64,000 nucleotides of DNA from a candidate division KSB1 bacterium (GTDB lineage: Bacteria; Zhuqueibacterota; Zhuqueibacteria; Zhuqueibacterales; Zhuqueibacteraceae): positions 1 through 64,000 of the forward strand of contig JAPDQB010000017.1 of assembly GCA_034506175.1 (NCBI GenBank), written 5' to 3'. Every line of letters begins with the position of its first letter. The stretch's first letter is position 1. Below the pieces are notes generated by a model, which was not told the origin of the DNA, did not search any database, and saw nothing but the letters and a program-made list of their open reading frames with translations. Shown piece after piece: positions 1 to 9,096 of the stretch. The translations under genes and the position numbers were made by a program.

Positions 1-2
1 GC

Positions 3-128
3 GGCGCCCGGCATCGCCTGCGCAGCGAAGATACGCACAAGTGGCAGCCGTTTGGCATTGGCAGCGAGACCAGCCCGGTCATTCAAATCGGCCAGCCGAG
101 AGCAACGGCGAATCATGAACTGCTGTAA
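3..128 (+). CDS. C-terminal end of an unidentified protein (partial, 5' truncated by window)
   Basis: An open frame enters from the left edge and stops at TAA 126-128, giving about 41 residues (ending ...ATANHELL). I do not recognise the family. Another frame is open for a similar length, so the choice rests on context: a strong intrinsic terminator for the same strand lies 47 bases after this stop. Function cannot be inferred. Confidence 0.4.
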   Translation, partial: GARHRLRSEDTHKWQPFGIGSETSPVIQIGQPRATANHELL

Positions 129-175
129 TTCACGCTGTTGATCGTTGCATAAAATCGCGGCGGAAATCTTTTTTT

Positions 176-212
176 GCCCGCAAGCAAGAAATTTGCTTGC
201 GGGCTTTTTTTT
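176..212 (+). terminator. Rho-independent terminator
   Basis: A perfect 12-bp stem (GCCCGCAAGCAA at 176-187 with TTGCTTGCGGGC at 193-204) has a 5-nt loop and is followed by eight T residues. It closes the transcription unit entering from the left edge. Confidence 0.9.
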
Positions 213-482
213 CGAAAATTTTTTTCCGCACTTTTTTCCGCTGCGGGTAGATATAAGGTAGATTTTGACAAAACCGGGCCTGGCGTTGTTGCAAAAATTT
301 TACAGCCATGCCGGTAATTTCACAGTTGTTTTTGGTCAAGCTTGCCACGGTTTTCCATCCTATGCACTGCATCCGGCCAGCCTACCTTTGTGCAGTCGTT
401 TTTTTAAATTGGCGAAGTGGATTTTTTTGCACCCAAGCATTTACAACCTGGCTTCCATGACGTCATAAGGAGGCAGACGGGC
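213..482 (+). other. Intergenic leader of the histidine-kinase operon
   Basis: No convincing gene lies between the terminator and the kinase start. A TTGACA hexamer is at 265-270, but no good -10 sits at the right spacing, so I do not call a promoter. A consensus Shine-Dalgarno AAGGAGG at 467-473 is placed 9 nt before the ATG at 483 and decides that start over an upstream in-frame GTG at 417. Confidence 0.5.
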
Positions 483-3092
483 ATGCTTCAATTTAACGGA
501 CTAAAGCTGCTTGGCAATCATCCCACCGAGACGCAATGCCGTCATCGTGGGGAAATGGTTCAAAAACTCCTGGGCTGGCGTTTTGCCGGCATGAGCTTTC
601 GCAGCCGTTTGCTCATCGGTACGATTGCTCTGGTAATCGCGTACGGCTTGATTGTCACCGCCGTCGGTTCGATGTTGCTGCAGCCGAGCTTGCTGCAACA
701 AACTTTTGACAGCAGCCGCGCGCGCAGTTGGTATCTTGCCCGCCATCTCGAACCGCTTTTAACAACGACGGGAATGCCTCTCTCCGGCCTCGAGCAAACC
801 CGGCTGGCAAACATGCTGGACGATTTGCTCAAATTGGACAATATTCTGAATTGCGTGGTTTACACGGCGAATCTGAAACCCGTTATCGAAAAAGGCGCTG
901 TTGATTCTGTCGCCGGCGCCGAATTAAATCGTTTGCTTGCTGCGCTGCCGAACCATCTCCAACCGGTTGATTGTGTCATTCACCGCAACGGCATCCGGCA
1001 GGCCTTTGTCACGATACATCCACTTTTTGCCCAAGCCAAACCCGAAGACACGCACGTCGTGCAAGCCGCGCCATTGCTTTCAACCGCACGTTCGGCGGTG
1101 CCGCTGGTCGGTTTTCTGCGGGTGGATTACGATCTCACTTTTGTGCGCGAACAACGTGTGAAGTTTTATCAATTGAACCTGCTGCTCATGGCGATTTTTC
1201 TCGGGGCGGGAATCGGCTTGGTCATGATCTTGAACCGGGGTTTGCATCACCCGATGCGAAAACTCATCGACGGCGCGCAACGCCTCGGCAACGGCGATTT
1301 GGATCATCGCATCGATATTCAGGGGCATAACGAATTGGCGCTGGTGGGAAAATCGTTCAACCGCATGGCTTCGCGCCTCAAGCTGCGCGAGGGACAATTA
1401 CAGCGCTCCGAAGCGTTGTACCGCCATTTGATTCAGGATGCGCTCGACGGCATTTTCGTGGTTGACCGCGAGCTGCGCTTCATCGAAGTCAATGAAAAAT
1501 TTTGCGAGATGTTCGGCTGCCGCCGTGAGGAATTGCTGCAATCGACCCTGAATGAGGTGATCGCCAAAACCAGCGGCGCCGAGGAATATATCAGCGATAT
1601 TTTATCCCGGCGTCCCTTCCGCGGCGAGCTGGCGATTCAACCGCGCACCGAGCTGGCGCTGGTATCGTCGTTGCATAATGGCAAGCTGGCGGCGTTCATT
1701 GAAACGCCGGCTGAGAAATTGAATGGACATTCCGGCGCGCCGGATAAAAATGCCGAGCCAAGCCGTTTTCAGCGAGGCGCGAATGACGCGGCGCTGCGGA
1801 ATTTATTGTTCGCCCGCACGATCGATCTGAACGCGGCGCCGATCAACGACGAGCTGTACATGGGCATCGCACGCGACATTACCGAGAAAAAACATTACGA
1901 GGCGGAATTGCATCGCGCCGCGGAATTGCGCGAGCTGCTGCTGCGGACGATGAACGACGGGATTGCGGTTTTGGATCGCGCCGGGTATCTGCTCATCAGC
2001 AACCGCGCGCTGGAAGAAATTTTTGAAATGTCGCAAGCCGAGTTGCTGCAAAACCGGTTTTTGGAATTTCGCCGGGGCTGGCAAATCCGCACGCTGGAGG
2101 ACGAAATTTTGCCGCTGCATCAACACCCGATTTATCTGGCGCTCAACGAGCAAAGACGCAGTAGCGATTGCCGTTTGCGAATCTGGCGTCCGGAAAAGGA
2201 AAAATATCTCTCCGTCAATGCTGCGCCGTTATATGATGAAAGAGAACAATTGATCGGCGCGATTGTGGCGCTGCGCGATATTACGGCAACGGTGCAGGAC
2301 GGGCGGGCGCGGGAAATTTTGCAGCAACAGATGCAGCAAACCGCAAAGCTCGCCTCGCTCGGCGAATTGGCGGCCGGCGTCGCGCACGAAATCAACAATC
2401 CGATGACCGGCATCATCAACTATGCGCAGCTTTTGTACGATCGCGCGCCGCAAAATGACGAAAAGCAATTTCTGCTGCAAGGCATTTTGCGGGAGAGTGA
2501 CCGCGTCACCAAAATCGTGCACAATCTCTTGACCTTTGCCCGGCAGCAGCCGCAGGAATATCATTGGGCCAGCCTCCCGGAGATGCTGGACTCCGTGCTC
2601 CATTTGATGGGCCATCGCCTGCGCAAAGACGGCATCAGGGTAAGCTGCGTGGTGCCGCCGGATTTGCCGCCGCTCAAATGCCGCAGCCAGCAGATTCAGC
2701 AAGTGTTCATCAACTTGTTGAGCAATGCGCATCACGCGCTGAATGAGAAATATTCCGGCGCGCACGAAAACAAAATGCTCAAAATTACGGCCGGCATGCT
2801 GCAACGCCAGGACCGGCGTTTCATTCGCATGGAATTTTACGATACCGGCGTTGGCATCGCGCCTGAAACGCTGCCGAAAATTTTCGATCCGTTCTTTACC
2901 ACCAAGCAACGTTCCGAGGGAACCGGGCTCGGCCTCAGCATCAGTTACGGAATTATCAAGGAACATCAGGGCGACATTTTTGTGGAAAGCCAGCTTGGCG
3001 AGCACACGACGTTCATTGTCGAGCTGCCGGTTGATGATGGCAAGATGAATGATGAAAGACACCGGGACATCGCCTCCGATGCTCAAAACTAA
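483..3092 (+). CDS. Membrane-bound PAS-domain sensor histidine kinase (NtrB-like core)
   Basis: About 869 residues. In order: TM helix (~42-66), periplasmic sensor of ~165 residues, second TM (~230-250), HAMP linker (~251-302), PAS domain (~308-430), a low-complexity insert, second PAS (~481-602), HisKA dimerisation domain with the phospho-acceptor His in GVAHEINNP (~634), and HATPase_c with N-box [16 protein letters not shown] and GTGLGLS. The [13 protein letters not shown] motif resembles the NtrB/ZraS class. The start at ATG 483 is fixed by AAGGAGG 9 nt upstream. The 3' end overlaps the next kinase by 44 nt, so the two are probably co-transcribed and translationally coupled. The signal is unknown. 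The operon has no NtrC-type regulator, so its partner may be one of the receivers downstream or lie elsewhere. Confidence 0.9.
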   Translation: MLQFNGLKLLGNHPTETQCRHRGEMVQKLLGWRFAGMSFRSRLLIGTIALVIAYGLIVTAVGSMLLQPSLLQQTFDSSRARSWYLARHLEPLLTTTGMPLSGLEQTRLANMLDDLLKLDNILNCVVYTANLKPVIEKGAVDSVAGAELNRLLAALPNHLQPVDCVIHRNGIRQAFVTIHPLFAQAKPEDTHVVQAAPLLSTARSAVPLVGFLRVDYDLTFVREQRVKFYQLNLLLMAIFLGAGIGLVMILNRGLHHPMRKLIDGAQRLGNGDLDHRIDIQGHNELALVGKSFNRMASRLKLREGQLQRSEALYRHLIQDALDGIFVVDRELRFIEVNEKFCEMFGCRREELLQSTLNEVIAKTSGAEEYISDILSRRPFRGELAIQPRTELALVSSLHNGKLAAFIETPAEKLNGHSGAPDKNAEPSRFQRGANDAALRNLLFARTIDLNAAPINDELYMGIARDITEKKHYEAELHRAAELRELLLRTMNDGIAVLDRAGYLLISNRALEEIFEMSQAELLQNRFLEFRRGWQIRTLEDEILPLHQHPIYLALNEQRRSSDCRLRIWRPEKEKYLSVNAAPLYDEREQLIGAIVALRDITATVQDGRAREILQQQMQQTAKLASLGELAAGVAHEINNPMTGIINYAQLLYDRAPQNDEKQFLLQGILRESDRVTKIVHNLLTFARQQPQEYHWASLPEMLDSVLHLMGHRLRKDGIRVSCVVPPDLPPLKCRSQQIQQVFINLLSNAHHALNEKYSGAHENKMLKITAGMLQRQDRRFIRMEFYDTGVGIAPETLPKIFDPFFTTKQRSEGTGLGLSISYGIIKEHQGDIFVESQLGEHTTFIVELPVDDGKMNDERHRDIASDAQN

Positions 3093-4611
3093 ACGGCGGC
3101 GCCGGAAAAAACAGCCGCAGGACGATTTCCGCTTTCTCGGCCTGCTGGAATCAGCGCCGGACGCCATCGTCATTTTTAACCGCGACGGCGGCGTCGAATT
3201 GATCAACGCGCAAACGGAAAAACTTTTCGGTTACAAACGCGACGAGCTGCTCGGCAAGAAAGTTGAAATGCTGCTGCCCGCGCGTTTTCGCCGGGCGCAT
3301 TCGCGCCATCGCAAAAAATACGCTTGCAACCCGCGTGTGCAGCCGATTGGTTTCAGCCTCGAGCTGGCCGGACGCCGCAAAGATGGCAGCGAATTTCCCA
3401 TCGAGATCAGCCTCAGCCCGATGGAAACGACTGATGGCGTTTTCATTACCAGCATCATCCGTGATGTGACGGAACGCAAACAGGCTGAAGAAACCTTGCG
3501 CTTACAAAGCGTCATCGTCAGAAAAATGGCCGAGGGCGTTTGCCTGGTCAGCGATCGTGAAGCGCGGATCGTTTACGCCAATCCCAAATTCGAGAGCATG
3601 TTCGGCTATGAAGCCGGCGAGCTGATTGGAAAACCGGTGCACATTTTGAATTATCCCACACCGGCGAATTCGTCTGAAACGATGGCGGCGGAAATTATCG
3701 ACGTTTTAAAGCAAAAGGGCGAAGCCTCTTTTGAAATTCATAACGTGAAAAAAGACGGCACGCCGTTCTGGTCGCGCGCCAATATTTCGCGCTTCGAGCA
3801 TCCGCAGTTTGGCACGGTTTGGGTTGCGGTGCACGAAGACATTACCGAACGCAAACGCATCGAAGAGCAAATACGTGTTTTAAATGAGGAGCTCGAGCAG
3901 CGCGTTCAGCGACGCACGGCGCAGCTCGAGGCCGCCAACAAAGAGCTGGAAGCGTTCAGTTATTCGGTGTCGCACGATCTTGCGGCGCCGCTGCGCAGTA
4001 TCGATGGTTTCAGCCAGATTTTGCTTGAAGATTATGGCGGTCTGCTTGATGACCAAGGCCGGGAGTATTTGCAACGCGTACGCGTCGCGACACAGCGCAT
4101 GGCGCAACTGATCAACGACATGCTCAATCTCTCGCGCGTCACCCGCGCCGAAATGCGCCGCGAAAGCGTCGATCTCAGTGCGCTGGCGCGCATCGTCGCT
4201 GCCGAGTTGCAGCAGGTCGCGCCGGAGCGCTGCGTTGAGTTTGTCATTGCCGAGGGCATCACCGCCACCGGTGACGCGCGTCTATTGCGAGTGGTTTTGG
4301 AAAACTTGCTCGGCAACGCGTGGAAGTTTACCGGCAAACGCCCCAGCGCCCGCATTGAATTTGGCGTCGTGCATCCAAACGGTGTCGGCGACGGCCGTCC
4401 GATCTATTTTGTGCGCGACGACGGAGCTGGATTTGACATGTCTTATGCCGATAAAATGTTCGGGGCTTTTCAGCGTTTGCACGACGCCAGCGAGTTTGAA
4501 GGAACCGGCATCGGTTTGGCCAGTGTACAGCGCATTATCAATCGCCACGGCGGAAGGGTGTGGGCTGAAGGCGAGGTGGAACGTGGAGCGACATTTTATT
4601 TTACTTTGTGA
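3049..4611 (+). CDS. Soluble PAS-PAS histidine kinase (phytochrome-kinase-like transmitter)
   Basis: 520 residues with no membrane segment. Two PAS domains (~28-142 and ~146-267), the second ending in a PAC-like '[12 protein letters not shown]', lead through a coiled coil (~275-305) into HisKA with His ~309 in [18 protein letters not shown]. HATPase_c follows with [19 protein letters not shown] and EGTGIGLA. This transmitter subtype (SHDLxAPLRxIxGF) is the one typically paired with small Rcp1-like receivers, and just such a protein is encoded next. Start ATG 3049 lies inside the preceding gene (44-nt overlap); ATG 3079 is an alternative. Likely a cytoplasmic redox, light or ligand sensor; the input is not deducible. 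Confidence 0.88.
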   Translation: MMKDTGTSPPMLKTKRRRRKKQPQDDFRFLGLLESAPDAIVIFNRDGGVELINAQTEKLFGYKRDELLGKKVEMLLPARFRRAHSRHRKKYACNPRVQPIGFSLELAGRRKDGSEFPIEISLSPMETTDGVFITSIIRDVTERKQAEETLRLQSVIVRKMAEGVCLVSDREARIVYANPKFESMFGYEAGELIGKPVHILNYPTPANSSETMAAEIIDVLKQKGEASFEIHNVKKDGTPFWSRANISRFEHPQFGTVWVAVHEDITERKRIEEQIRVLNEELEQRVQRRTAQLEAANKELEAFSYSVSHDLAAPLRSIDGFSQILLEDYGGLLDDQGREYLQRVRVATQRMAQLINDMLNLSRVTRAEMRRESVDLSALARIVAAELQQVAPERCVEFVIAEGITATGDARLLRVVLENLLGNAWKFTGKRPSARIEFGVVHPNGVGDGRPIYFVRDDGAGFDMSYADKMFGAFQRLHDASEFEGTGIGLASVQRIINRHGGRVWAEGEVERGATFYFTL

Positions 4612-4679
4612 GGATCGTTGTCAAAATCCTGCTCCGGCTCGTTTTTAGAGCACGAGTAGGAGTAGGAGTAAGTAACACC

Positions 4680-5183
4680 ATGAACCATCGCCATAAAATT
4701 ATTCTGCTGGTGGAAGACAACCCGGATGACATTGCGTTGACCCGGCGCGCGCTGGAGCGAAATGACTTTGCCGGTGAGGTGATTGTCGCCCACGACGGCG
4801 CGGAGGCGCTGGATTATCTTTTTGCTGCCGGCGCATACCACGGCCGTGACACGAGCATGATGCCAAAAGTTGTTCTGTTGGATTTGAAATTGCCCAAACT
4901 TGACGGCCTGGAAGTTTTGTCGCGCATTCGAAACGATGAACGCACGAAAAATCTTCCCGTCGTCATTCTCAGCATGTCGAATGAGGAAAAAGACATCTGG
5001 CGATGTTATCGTTTGGGCGCCAACAGCTACATTCGCAAGCCGGTCGATTTTATTCAATTCAGCGCAGCCATGCAGCAATTTGGACGCTACTGGCTGCAGT
5101 TGAATGAAGCACCACCGAAAATGAGTTGGCAGGAGGCTGCGAGTTCTCTCGAAATTGGGGCGGGAGTGTGTACCAAAAATTAA
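4680..5183 (+). CDS. Rcp1-like single-domain response regulator
   Basis: 167 residues: one receiver domain with the acidic pair in LLVEDNPDD, phospho-acceptor Asp in VVLLDLKLPKLDG (~residue 64), conserved Ser in VVILSMS and Lys in YIRKPVDF, plus a short C-terminal extension. No output domain, as in phytochrome-kinase partners of the Rcp1/CheY type. The start at ATG 4680 is preceded by AGGAG at 4664-4668; the leader between the kinase stop and this start contains a short GAGTAG-type tandem repeat. It probably receives phosphate from the kinase at 3049-4611 and acts by protein contact or as a relay to the following GGDEF protein. Confidence 0.88.
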   Translation: MNHRHKIILLVEDNPDDIALTRRALERNDFAGEVIVAHDGAEALDYLFAAGAYHGRDTSMMPKVVLLDLKLPKLDGLEVLSRIRNDERTKNLPVVILSMSNEEKDIWRCYRLGANSYIRKPVDFIQFSAAMQQFGRYWLQLNEAPPKMSWQEAASSLEIGAGVCTKN

Positions 5184-5193
5184 GGATTGATTT

Positions 5194-6273
5194 ATGCGTA
5201 TACCTCTTCGTGTTTTGTTGATTGAAGATTCGCCGGACGATGCCTTGTTGCTGCTGCACGAGCTGCGTCGCTGCGATTATGATCCGGTGTCCGAGCGTGT
5301 TGATACGCTGGCGTCCATGCAGGCGGCGCTCGACAAGGAAACCTGGGATGTGATCATTGCAGATTACACCTTGCCGCGTTTCAACGCGCTGGAAGCGCTG
5401 GCGCTGTGCAGAGAGCGAGCGTTGGAGACGCCTTTCATCATCGTTTCCGGCACGGTTGGCGATGAGAAAGCCGTCGCCGCGATGAAAGCCGGCGCGCATG
5501 ATTTTCTCGCCAAAAGCAATCTGGCGCGGCTGGGCCCGGCGATCCAACGTGCGCAGCAAGACGCCGACGTTCGTCGCGCCTGCCGGCGCGCTGAAGAGGC
5601 TTTGCAGAAAGCCAATGAAGAACTGGAAGCCAAAGTGGCGGAACGCACGCGCGCTTTGGTTCGCACCAATCTGAAATTGCGGAAAGCGATTCATAAACTG
5701 AAAAAGCTTTCGCGCGAAGATGCGCTCACCGGTTTGCTGAACCGCCGCACGATTTTGGAGCGCGCCACCGCCGAATGGGTGCGCTGGCGGCGCTACGTCT
5801 CGCCGTTTTCCATCATGATCATCGACGTTGATGATTTCAAATCCATCAACGATCACTACGGGCACCTCGTCGGCGATCAAGTTTTGAAATTGATTGCCAA
5901 CACCATCAAGCGCTCCATTCGCGCCGTCGACATGGTCGGCCGCTTGGGCGGGGAAGAGTTTGTCGTGGTCATGCCGGAAACTTCAGCCGAAGGCGCGCTG
6001 ACCGCGAGCCAAAATATTCTGAATCACGTTCGCCAGGCGCAGTTGCGCTCCGAGGTTTTCAGCATTCAGATTACCGTGAGCATCGGCATTGCAGCGATCA
6101 GCCCTGACGATAAAAATTTTGACAGCGTTCTGCAGCGCGCCGATGTGGCGTTATATGCGGCCAAACGGCAGGGAAAAGATCGAGCCGTAGCGAGCGCCCA
6201 CGGCTTCCCGGAGTTGGTGGTTGCCAGTGGCGGCCCGTCTCAAAAAACAAGAACATTCACCGTAGCAAGCTAA
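5194..6273 (+). CDS. Response regulator with GGDEF output (diguanylate cyclase)
   Basis: 359 residues. N-terminal receiver with LLIEDSPDD, phospho-acceptor Asp in DVIIADYTLPRF (~57) and Lys in DFLAKSN, then a coiled coil (~128-178), then GGDEF (~180-345) with active-site GGEEF (~252-256), which keeps the residues needed for cyclase activity. RxxD (RAVD) sits exactly five residues before GGEEF, i.e. an intact inhibitory I-site for product feedback by c-di-GMP. It starts 10 nt after the previous stop with AAGGA overlapping that stop codon. It is the probable output of this four-gene sensory operon: sensing by two kinases converted into c-di-GMP. Confidence 0.9.
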   Translation: MRIPLRVLLIEDSPDDALLLLHELRRCDYDPVSERVDTLASMQAALDKETWDVIIADYTLPRFNALEALALCRERALETPFIIVSGTVGDEKAVAAMKAGAHDFLAKSNLARLGPAIQRAQQDADVRRACRRAEEALQKANEELEAKVAERTRALVRTNLKLRKAIHKLKKLSREDALTGLLNRRTILERATAEWVRWRRYVSPFSIMIIDVDDFKSINDHYGHLVGDQVLKLIANTIKRSIRAVDMVGRLGGEEFVVVMPETSAEGALTASQNILNHVRQAQLRSEVFSIQITVSIGIAAISPDDKNFDSVLQRADVALYAAKRQGKDRAVASAHGFPELVVASGGPSQKTRTFTVAS

Positions 6274-6286
6274 ATCGCAGTTTTTG

Positions 6287-6316
6287 CGCCTTTCTGGCAG
6301 GCGTTTTGGTTTTTGA
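6287..6316 (+). terminator. Probable terminator after the signalling operon
   Basis: A short stem (CGCCT 6287-6291 with AGGCG 6299-6303) is followed by TTTTGGTTTTT. It lies between the convergent ends of the GGDEF gene and the minus-strand UPF0104 gene. The stem is only 5 bp, so this is moderate evidence. Confidence 0.45.
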
Positions 6317-6329
6317 TTCATGGGTGTAT

Positions 6330-7448
6330 TCAAATCGATCTTTGCTCATCGATAGGGATCGGTTGCTCGGCCATGTTGAACGGAAGCGGCGCTTTTGTGT
6401 TGGTCGCCCAGTGCCGCACATCGAATATCAAAACCAGTCCGCCGATCGCTGCGCCGATGATCGTGGTGGCGAACCGCCAAAGCACAGCATAAATGAGCAG
6501 CAAAGGCTCGGGAAGCAATTTTCCCATCAGCCAAACCGACGAGAGTTCCGCGACGCCGGAAGCGCCGGGGGTGGGCGCGAAATAGATCAACAGGAGTTGG
6601 ACGATTTGCAGTCCCAAAAATATTCCGAAGGGAACATCCTGTCCGAGCGAGCGCGCGATCACGTAGCCGATCAGATATTTGTTGGAGAATAACGTCAAGG
6701 TTGCCAGGACGGTAACCGCCAGCGCCCATTTCTTTTGGCGAGTGATTTTTTGAAAGCCTTCGCTAAAACGCTGCGTCTCCACTTCGAGCTTATGCAACAA
6801 ACGGTTGCGCCGCGCTGAAAATTTCGGGCTGCGAATCGGCACCAGGCCAAAGAGCTTGGTGATGACCTTCATCCCCAGCTTCGGATAGATCAGCGTCAAG
6901 AGCACCAGCCCGGCGACGCCGCCGATGGCGATGAATCCGGTTTTAAAAAGCGGCGCAAAATTTTCGCCGAACAAATCAGGCGGCAGGAGCAGCAACGCCG
7001 CCACGCTGGCCATGAGGAAAAAAATCAGCGTGGCCGCGTAATTGATCAGCGAGCTGAGAATGCCGTCGGCAACCGTTGCGCCGCAGCGCCACAAAATGTA
7101 CAGTTGTGCCGGCCCGCCGCCGGATTGAAACGGCGTTGCCGCGCCCATAAACATGTTTGCCCAATTCGAGCGCATGCAATTCCACAGCGAAACCTCGGGC
7201 AAAATCTTGCCGTCGAAATAAAGCCGGTAACGCAGCCCGCCCACCACAGAATCCAACACGATCAGGGGAATCAAGATGAGAATAAATCGCCCGTCAAGAT
7301 CGCGAAAAAAATCTTCCAGCCCGGCCGGCCTTTTCCACCATACGCCGAGAAGCGTTCCAAGGAGTGAAAAGACCAAGAAGCCTTGAATGCCCCGCACCAT
7401 GACTTTGGGAGAGGGAAGCAGCGAACCTGCGGCAGAGTTGCTTTTCAT
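6330..7448 (-). CDS. UPF0104 / lysylphosphatidylglycerol-synthase-like integral membrane protein
   Basis: About 372 residues with seven to eight hydrophobic helices and the family features SGGGPAQLYIL, 'NKYLIGYVIARSLG' and the C-terminal FAPTPGASGVAELSS motif typical of the flippase-like domain of COG0392 proteins. The soluble aminoacyl-transferase half of MprF is absent, so lipid aminoacylation is not implied; a role in lipid flipping or membrane homeostasis is the usual inference. An in-frame TTG at 7478 could extend it by ten residues; I prefer ATG 7448. It follows the nucleotidyltransferase-like gene by about 40 nt on the same strand and may be co-transcribed with it. Confidence 0.8.
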   Translation of the reverse strand: MKSNSAAGSLLPSPKVMVRGIQGFLVFSLLGTLLGVWWKRPAGLEDFFRDLDGRFILILIPLIVLDSVVGGLRYRLYFDGKILPEVSLWNCMRSNWANMFMGAATPFQSGGGPAQLYILWRCGATVADGILSSLINYAATLIFFLMASVAALLLLPPDLFGENFAPLFKTGFIAIGGVAGLVLLTLIYPKLGMKVITKLFGLVPIRSPKFSARRNRLLHKLEVETQRFSEGFQKITRQKKWALAVTVLATLTLFSNKYLIGYVIARSLGQDVPFGIFLGLQIVQLLLIYFAPTPGASGVAELSSVWLMGKLLPEPLLLIYAVLWRFATTIIGAAIGGLVLIFDVRHWATNTKAPLPFNMAEQPIPIDEQRSI

Positions 7449-7488
7449 CAATCTTGTTGGAATTATTTTTGAATTCAAAAAGGTGTTG

Positions 7489-7989
7489 TCAAGTCGAAGG
7501 GTTTGTCGGCAAAGCTGTTAAATTTCGGCTGCGAAGATAATCGCGGAAGGCTTCGAGCCGCGGCAAACTCTCGCGATCTTTGGCGCGGTTCGCCGCGCGT
7601 TTGCTGGCGATAATGTCATCCAAACTGGCAACGGGAAACTTGCCGTCGATCATGAGTGAACGGGCTTTGGCTTCGGCAAACGTTTCGATGCCATCCGGCG
7701 CGAAAACGAGATCGAGATCGAATGGCCCGCCGCGCAATTGCACGAAGTCTTTTCCAGCTATTAGATCTTGCTCGCTATCTGGCGTTAGCTCATAGCCCAA
7801 CTCGCGCAGAGCAGAAATCAATTTTCGTCCGTTTTCAGAATTTTTGGCAGGAAAGATGTCGGCATCTTGTGTGGTTTCGGGAAATCCGTAAAAAATAGCG
7901 CCGGATTTGCCGATAAAAAGATACTCGACGCCCCAACGGTTGAATGCTGCGGCGAGATTCTCGCCTTGTTCATAAGAAAATTTATTCAT
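7489..7989 (-). CDS. Nucleotidyltransferase-fold protein (DUF6036/AbiEii-like)
   Basis: 166 residues. The N-terminal half has a minimal nucleotidyltransferase fold: GKSGAIFYGFPETTQDADIF gives the G-[SG]...T.D.D metal-binding pattern and FDLDLVFAPDG the second acidic strand. This architecture is common in stand-alone antitoxin-like or MNT-type nucleotidyltransferases. The start ATG 7989 overlaps the stop of the upstream small gene as ATGA, so the pair is translationally coupled. Pairing with a small partner raises a toxin-antitoxin possibility, but no toxin family is recognisable in the partner. Catalytic activity is uncertain. Confidence 0.7.
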   Translation of the reverse strand: MNKFSYEQGENLAAAFNRWGVEYLFIGKSGAIFYGFPETTQDADIFPAKNSENGRKLISALRELGYELTPDSEQDLIAGKDFVQLRGGPFDLDLVFAPDGIETFAEAKARSLMIDGKFPVASLDDIIASKRAANRAKDRESLPRLEAFRDYLRSRNLTALPTNPST

Positions 7990-8195
7990 CGCCAATAGCC
8001 CAAGTATTCGGGGAGATTTTTTCTGCACCATTCGCGATATTCTTCCATAGTATCGAACGATCGATAGGTAGCATCATCTAACACCGGTTTATACGTGTAA
8101 ATAAAAGAAAAGCGCATGCGTTCACGCAAAGAACGCTTGGCCGCGGCGTCAAAATCGCGTTCCCATTCCTGGTGTTGGTCGAGTGTTGGTTTCAT
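7986..8195 (-). CDS. Small conserved-looking protein coupled to the nucleotidyltransferase
   Basis: 69 residues from ATG 8195 (MKPTLDQHQEWERDF... to NLPEYLGYWR), with a C-terminal motif FDTMEEYREWCRKNLPEYLG that looks like a structured helical domain. The stop overlaps the next start (ATGA). A longer GTG start at 8285 is possible, but that stretch is the remnant 3' end of the upstream esterase read in another frame, so I reject it. Function unknown; tight coupling suggests it acts with the nucleotidyltransferase-fold protein. Confidence 0.6.
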   Translation of the reverse strand: MKPTLDQHQEWERDFDAAAKRSLRERMRFSFIYTYKPVLDDATYRSFDTMEEYREWCRKNLPEYLGYWR

Positions 8196-8254
8196 AATGA
8201 TTCGATACGCAGTTTTTAATTGGCGCAATTTGTGTAATCGATTGTTTGAATTTT

Positions 8255-9052
8255 TTAGTTTGTAAGTCGCTTCGAAAGTAGCCACGAGACAAACTTCGGC
8301 TCAGCGTACGCTTTGCCCCACGAGTTGTGAGCCACACCGGCATACTCGGTTTACTTCACGTTTCCACCGCGCGTTCGCAGCGCTTCGGCTATTTGGCGCG
8401 ATTCGGTGACCGGAATCACGTCATCGGCTTCGCCGTGAAAAATCCATGTCGGCGTTTTGCCGAGGCGTTGGGCGATGGTCGCATAAGGCTGCTCAGTCGG
8501 AACTTGCGCCGCGGCGTCGGCTGGTAAAGGAAAAGTTGGCGGCGGCACAACACCGCCGCAAATCGAAGCCAGCGCCGCAAATTTTCCGGGATGCCGCGAG
8601 GCGATATTAAAAACGCCGTAACCTCCCATTGACCATGCGGTCAGGTAAACACGTTGATGATCGCCGTTGAATTTTTTGATAGACTCATCCAACGCTTGCA
8701 AAGCCTGTTGCTCCATTTCACCATACCAAACACGATTGCGCCGGCACTGTGGAAAAACCACGATACAAGGAAAGCGCTCGCCGTTTTGCCGAATCGCAGC
8801 GCCGAGACCGACTTCAGTTTGGAGAACGCCATCTTTGCCGCGCTCACCGGCGCCATGCAGAAAGAGAATGACCGGCCATTTTTGTTTTGGCGTGAAATTG
8901 GCGGAAAGATAAACTTGATAATCACAGATTGTCTGATTGATGGTAACAGTGCGATTCAGGAAATCGGTTTGCCGCATTTGAAAATAATACTGTTTGGCAT
9001 AAGCAACTGTTGCGAGCACAAAAAAATAAAGAGTCATTCGTAGACAAAGCAT
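8255..9052 (-). pseudogene. Exported esterase (dienelactone-hydrolase / phospholipase-carboxylesterase type) with premature stop
   Basis: From ATG 9052 (AGGA 7 nt upstream) a signal peptide (LYFFVLATVAYA) leads into an alpha/beta hydrolase: oxyanion region ILFLHGAGERG, nucleophile elbow TAWSMGGYGVF, acid region IFHGEADDVIP. The frame is cut by TAA at 8351-8353 just after 'TRGGNVK'. Past this codon the same frame stays open to TAA 8255-8257 and encodes TEYAGVAHNSWGKAY..., which carries the expected catalytic His (GVAHNSW). A single base change therefore removes the last ~31 residues including that His. The truncated product would be about 233 residues and probably inactive. Confidence 0.75.
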
Positions 9053-9096
9053 GCTTGCTTCCTGAAATTTTTCGCCTGAAGGCGATATGACAAAAG

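Noticed and set aside
265..293. TTGACA hexamer as promoter of the histidine-kinase operon
   Set aside because: No -10-like sequence at 16-18 bp spacing.
8196..8285. A GTG-started N-terminal extension of the small gene at 7986-8195
   Set aside because: This stretch is the former 3' end of the esterase read in a shifted frame; ATG 8195 lies after the old esterase stop.
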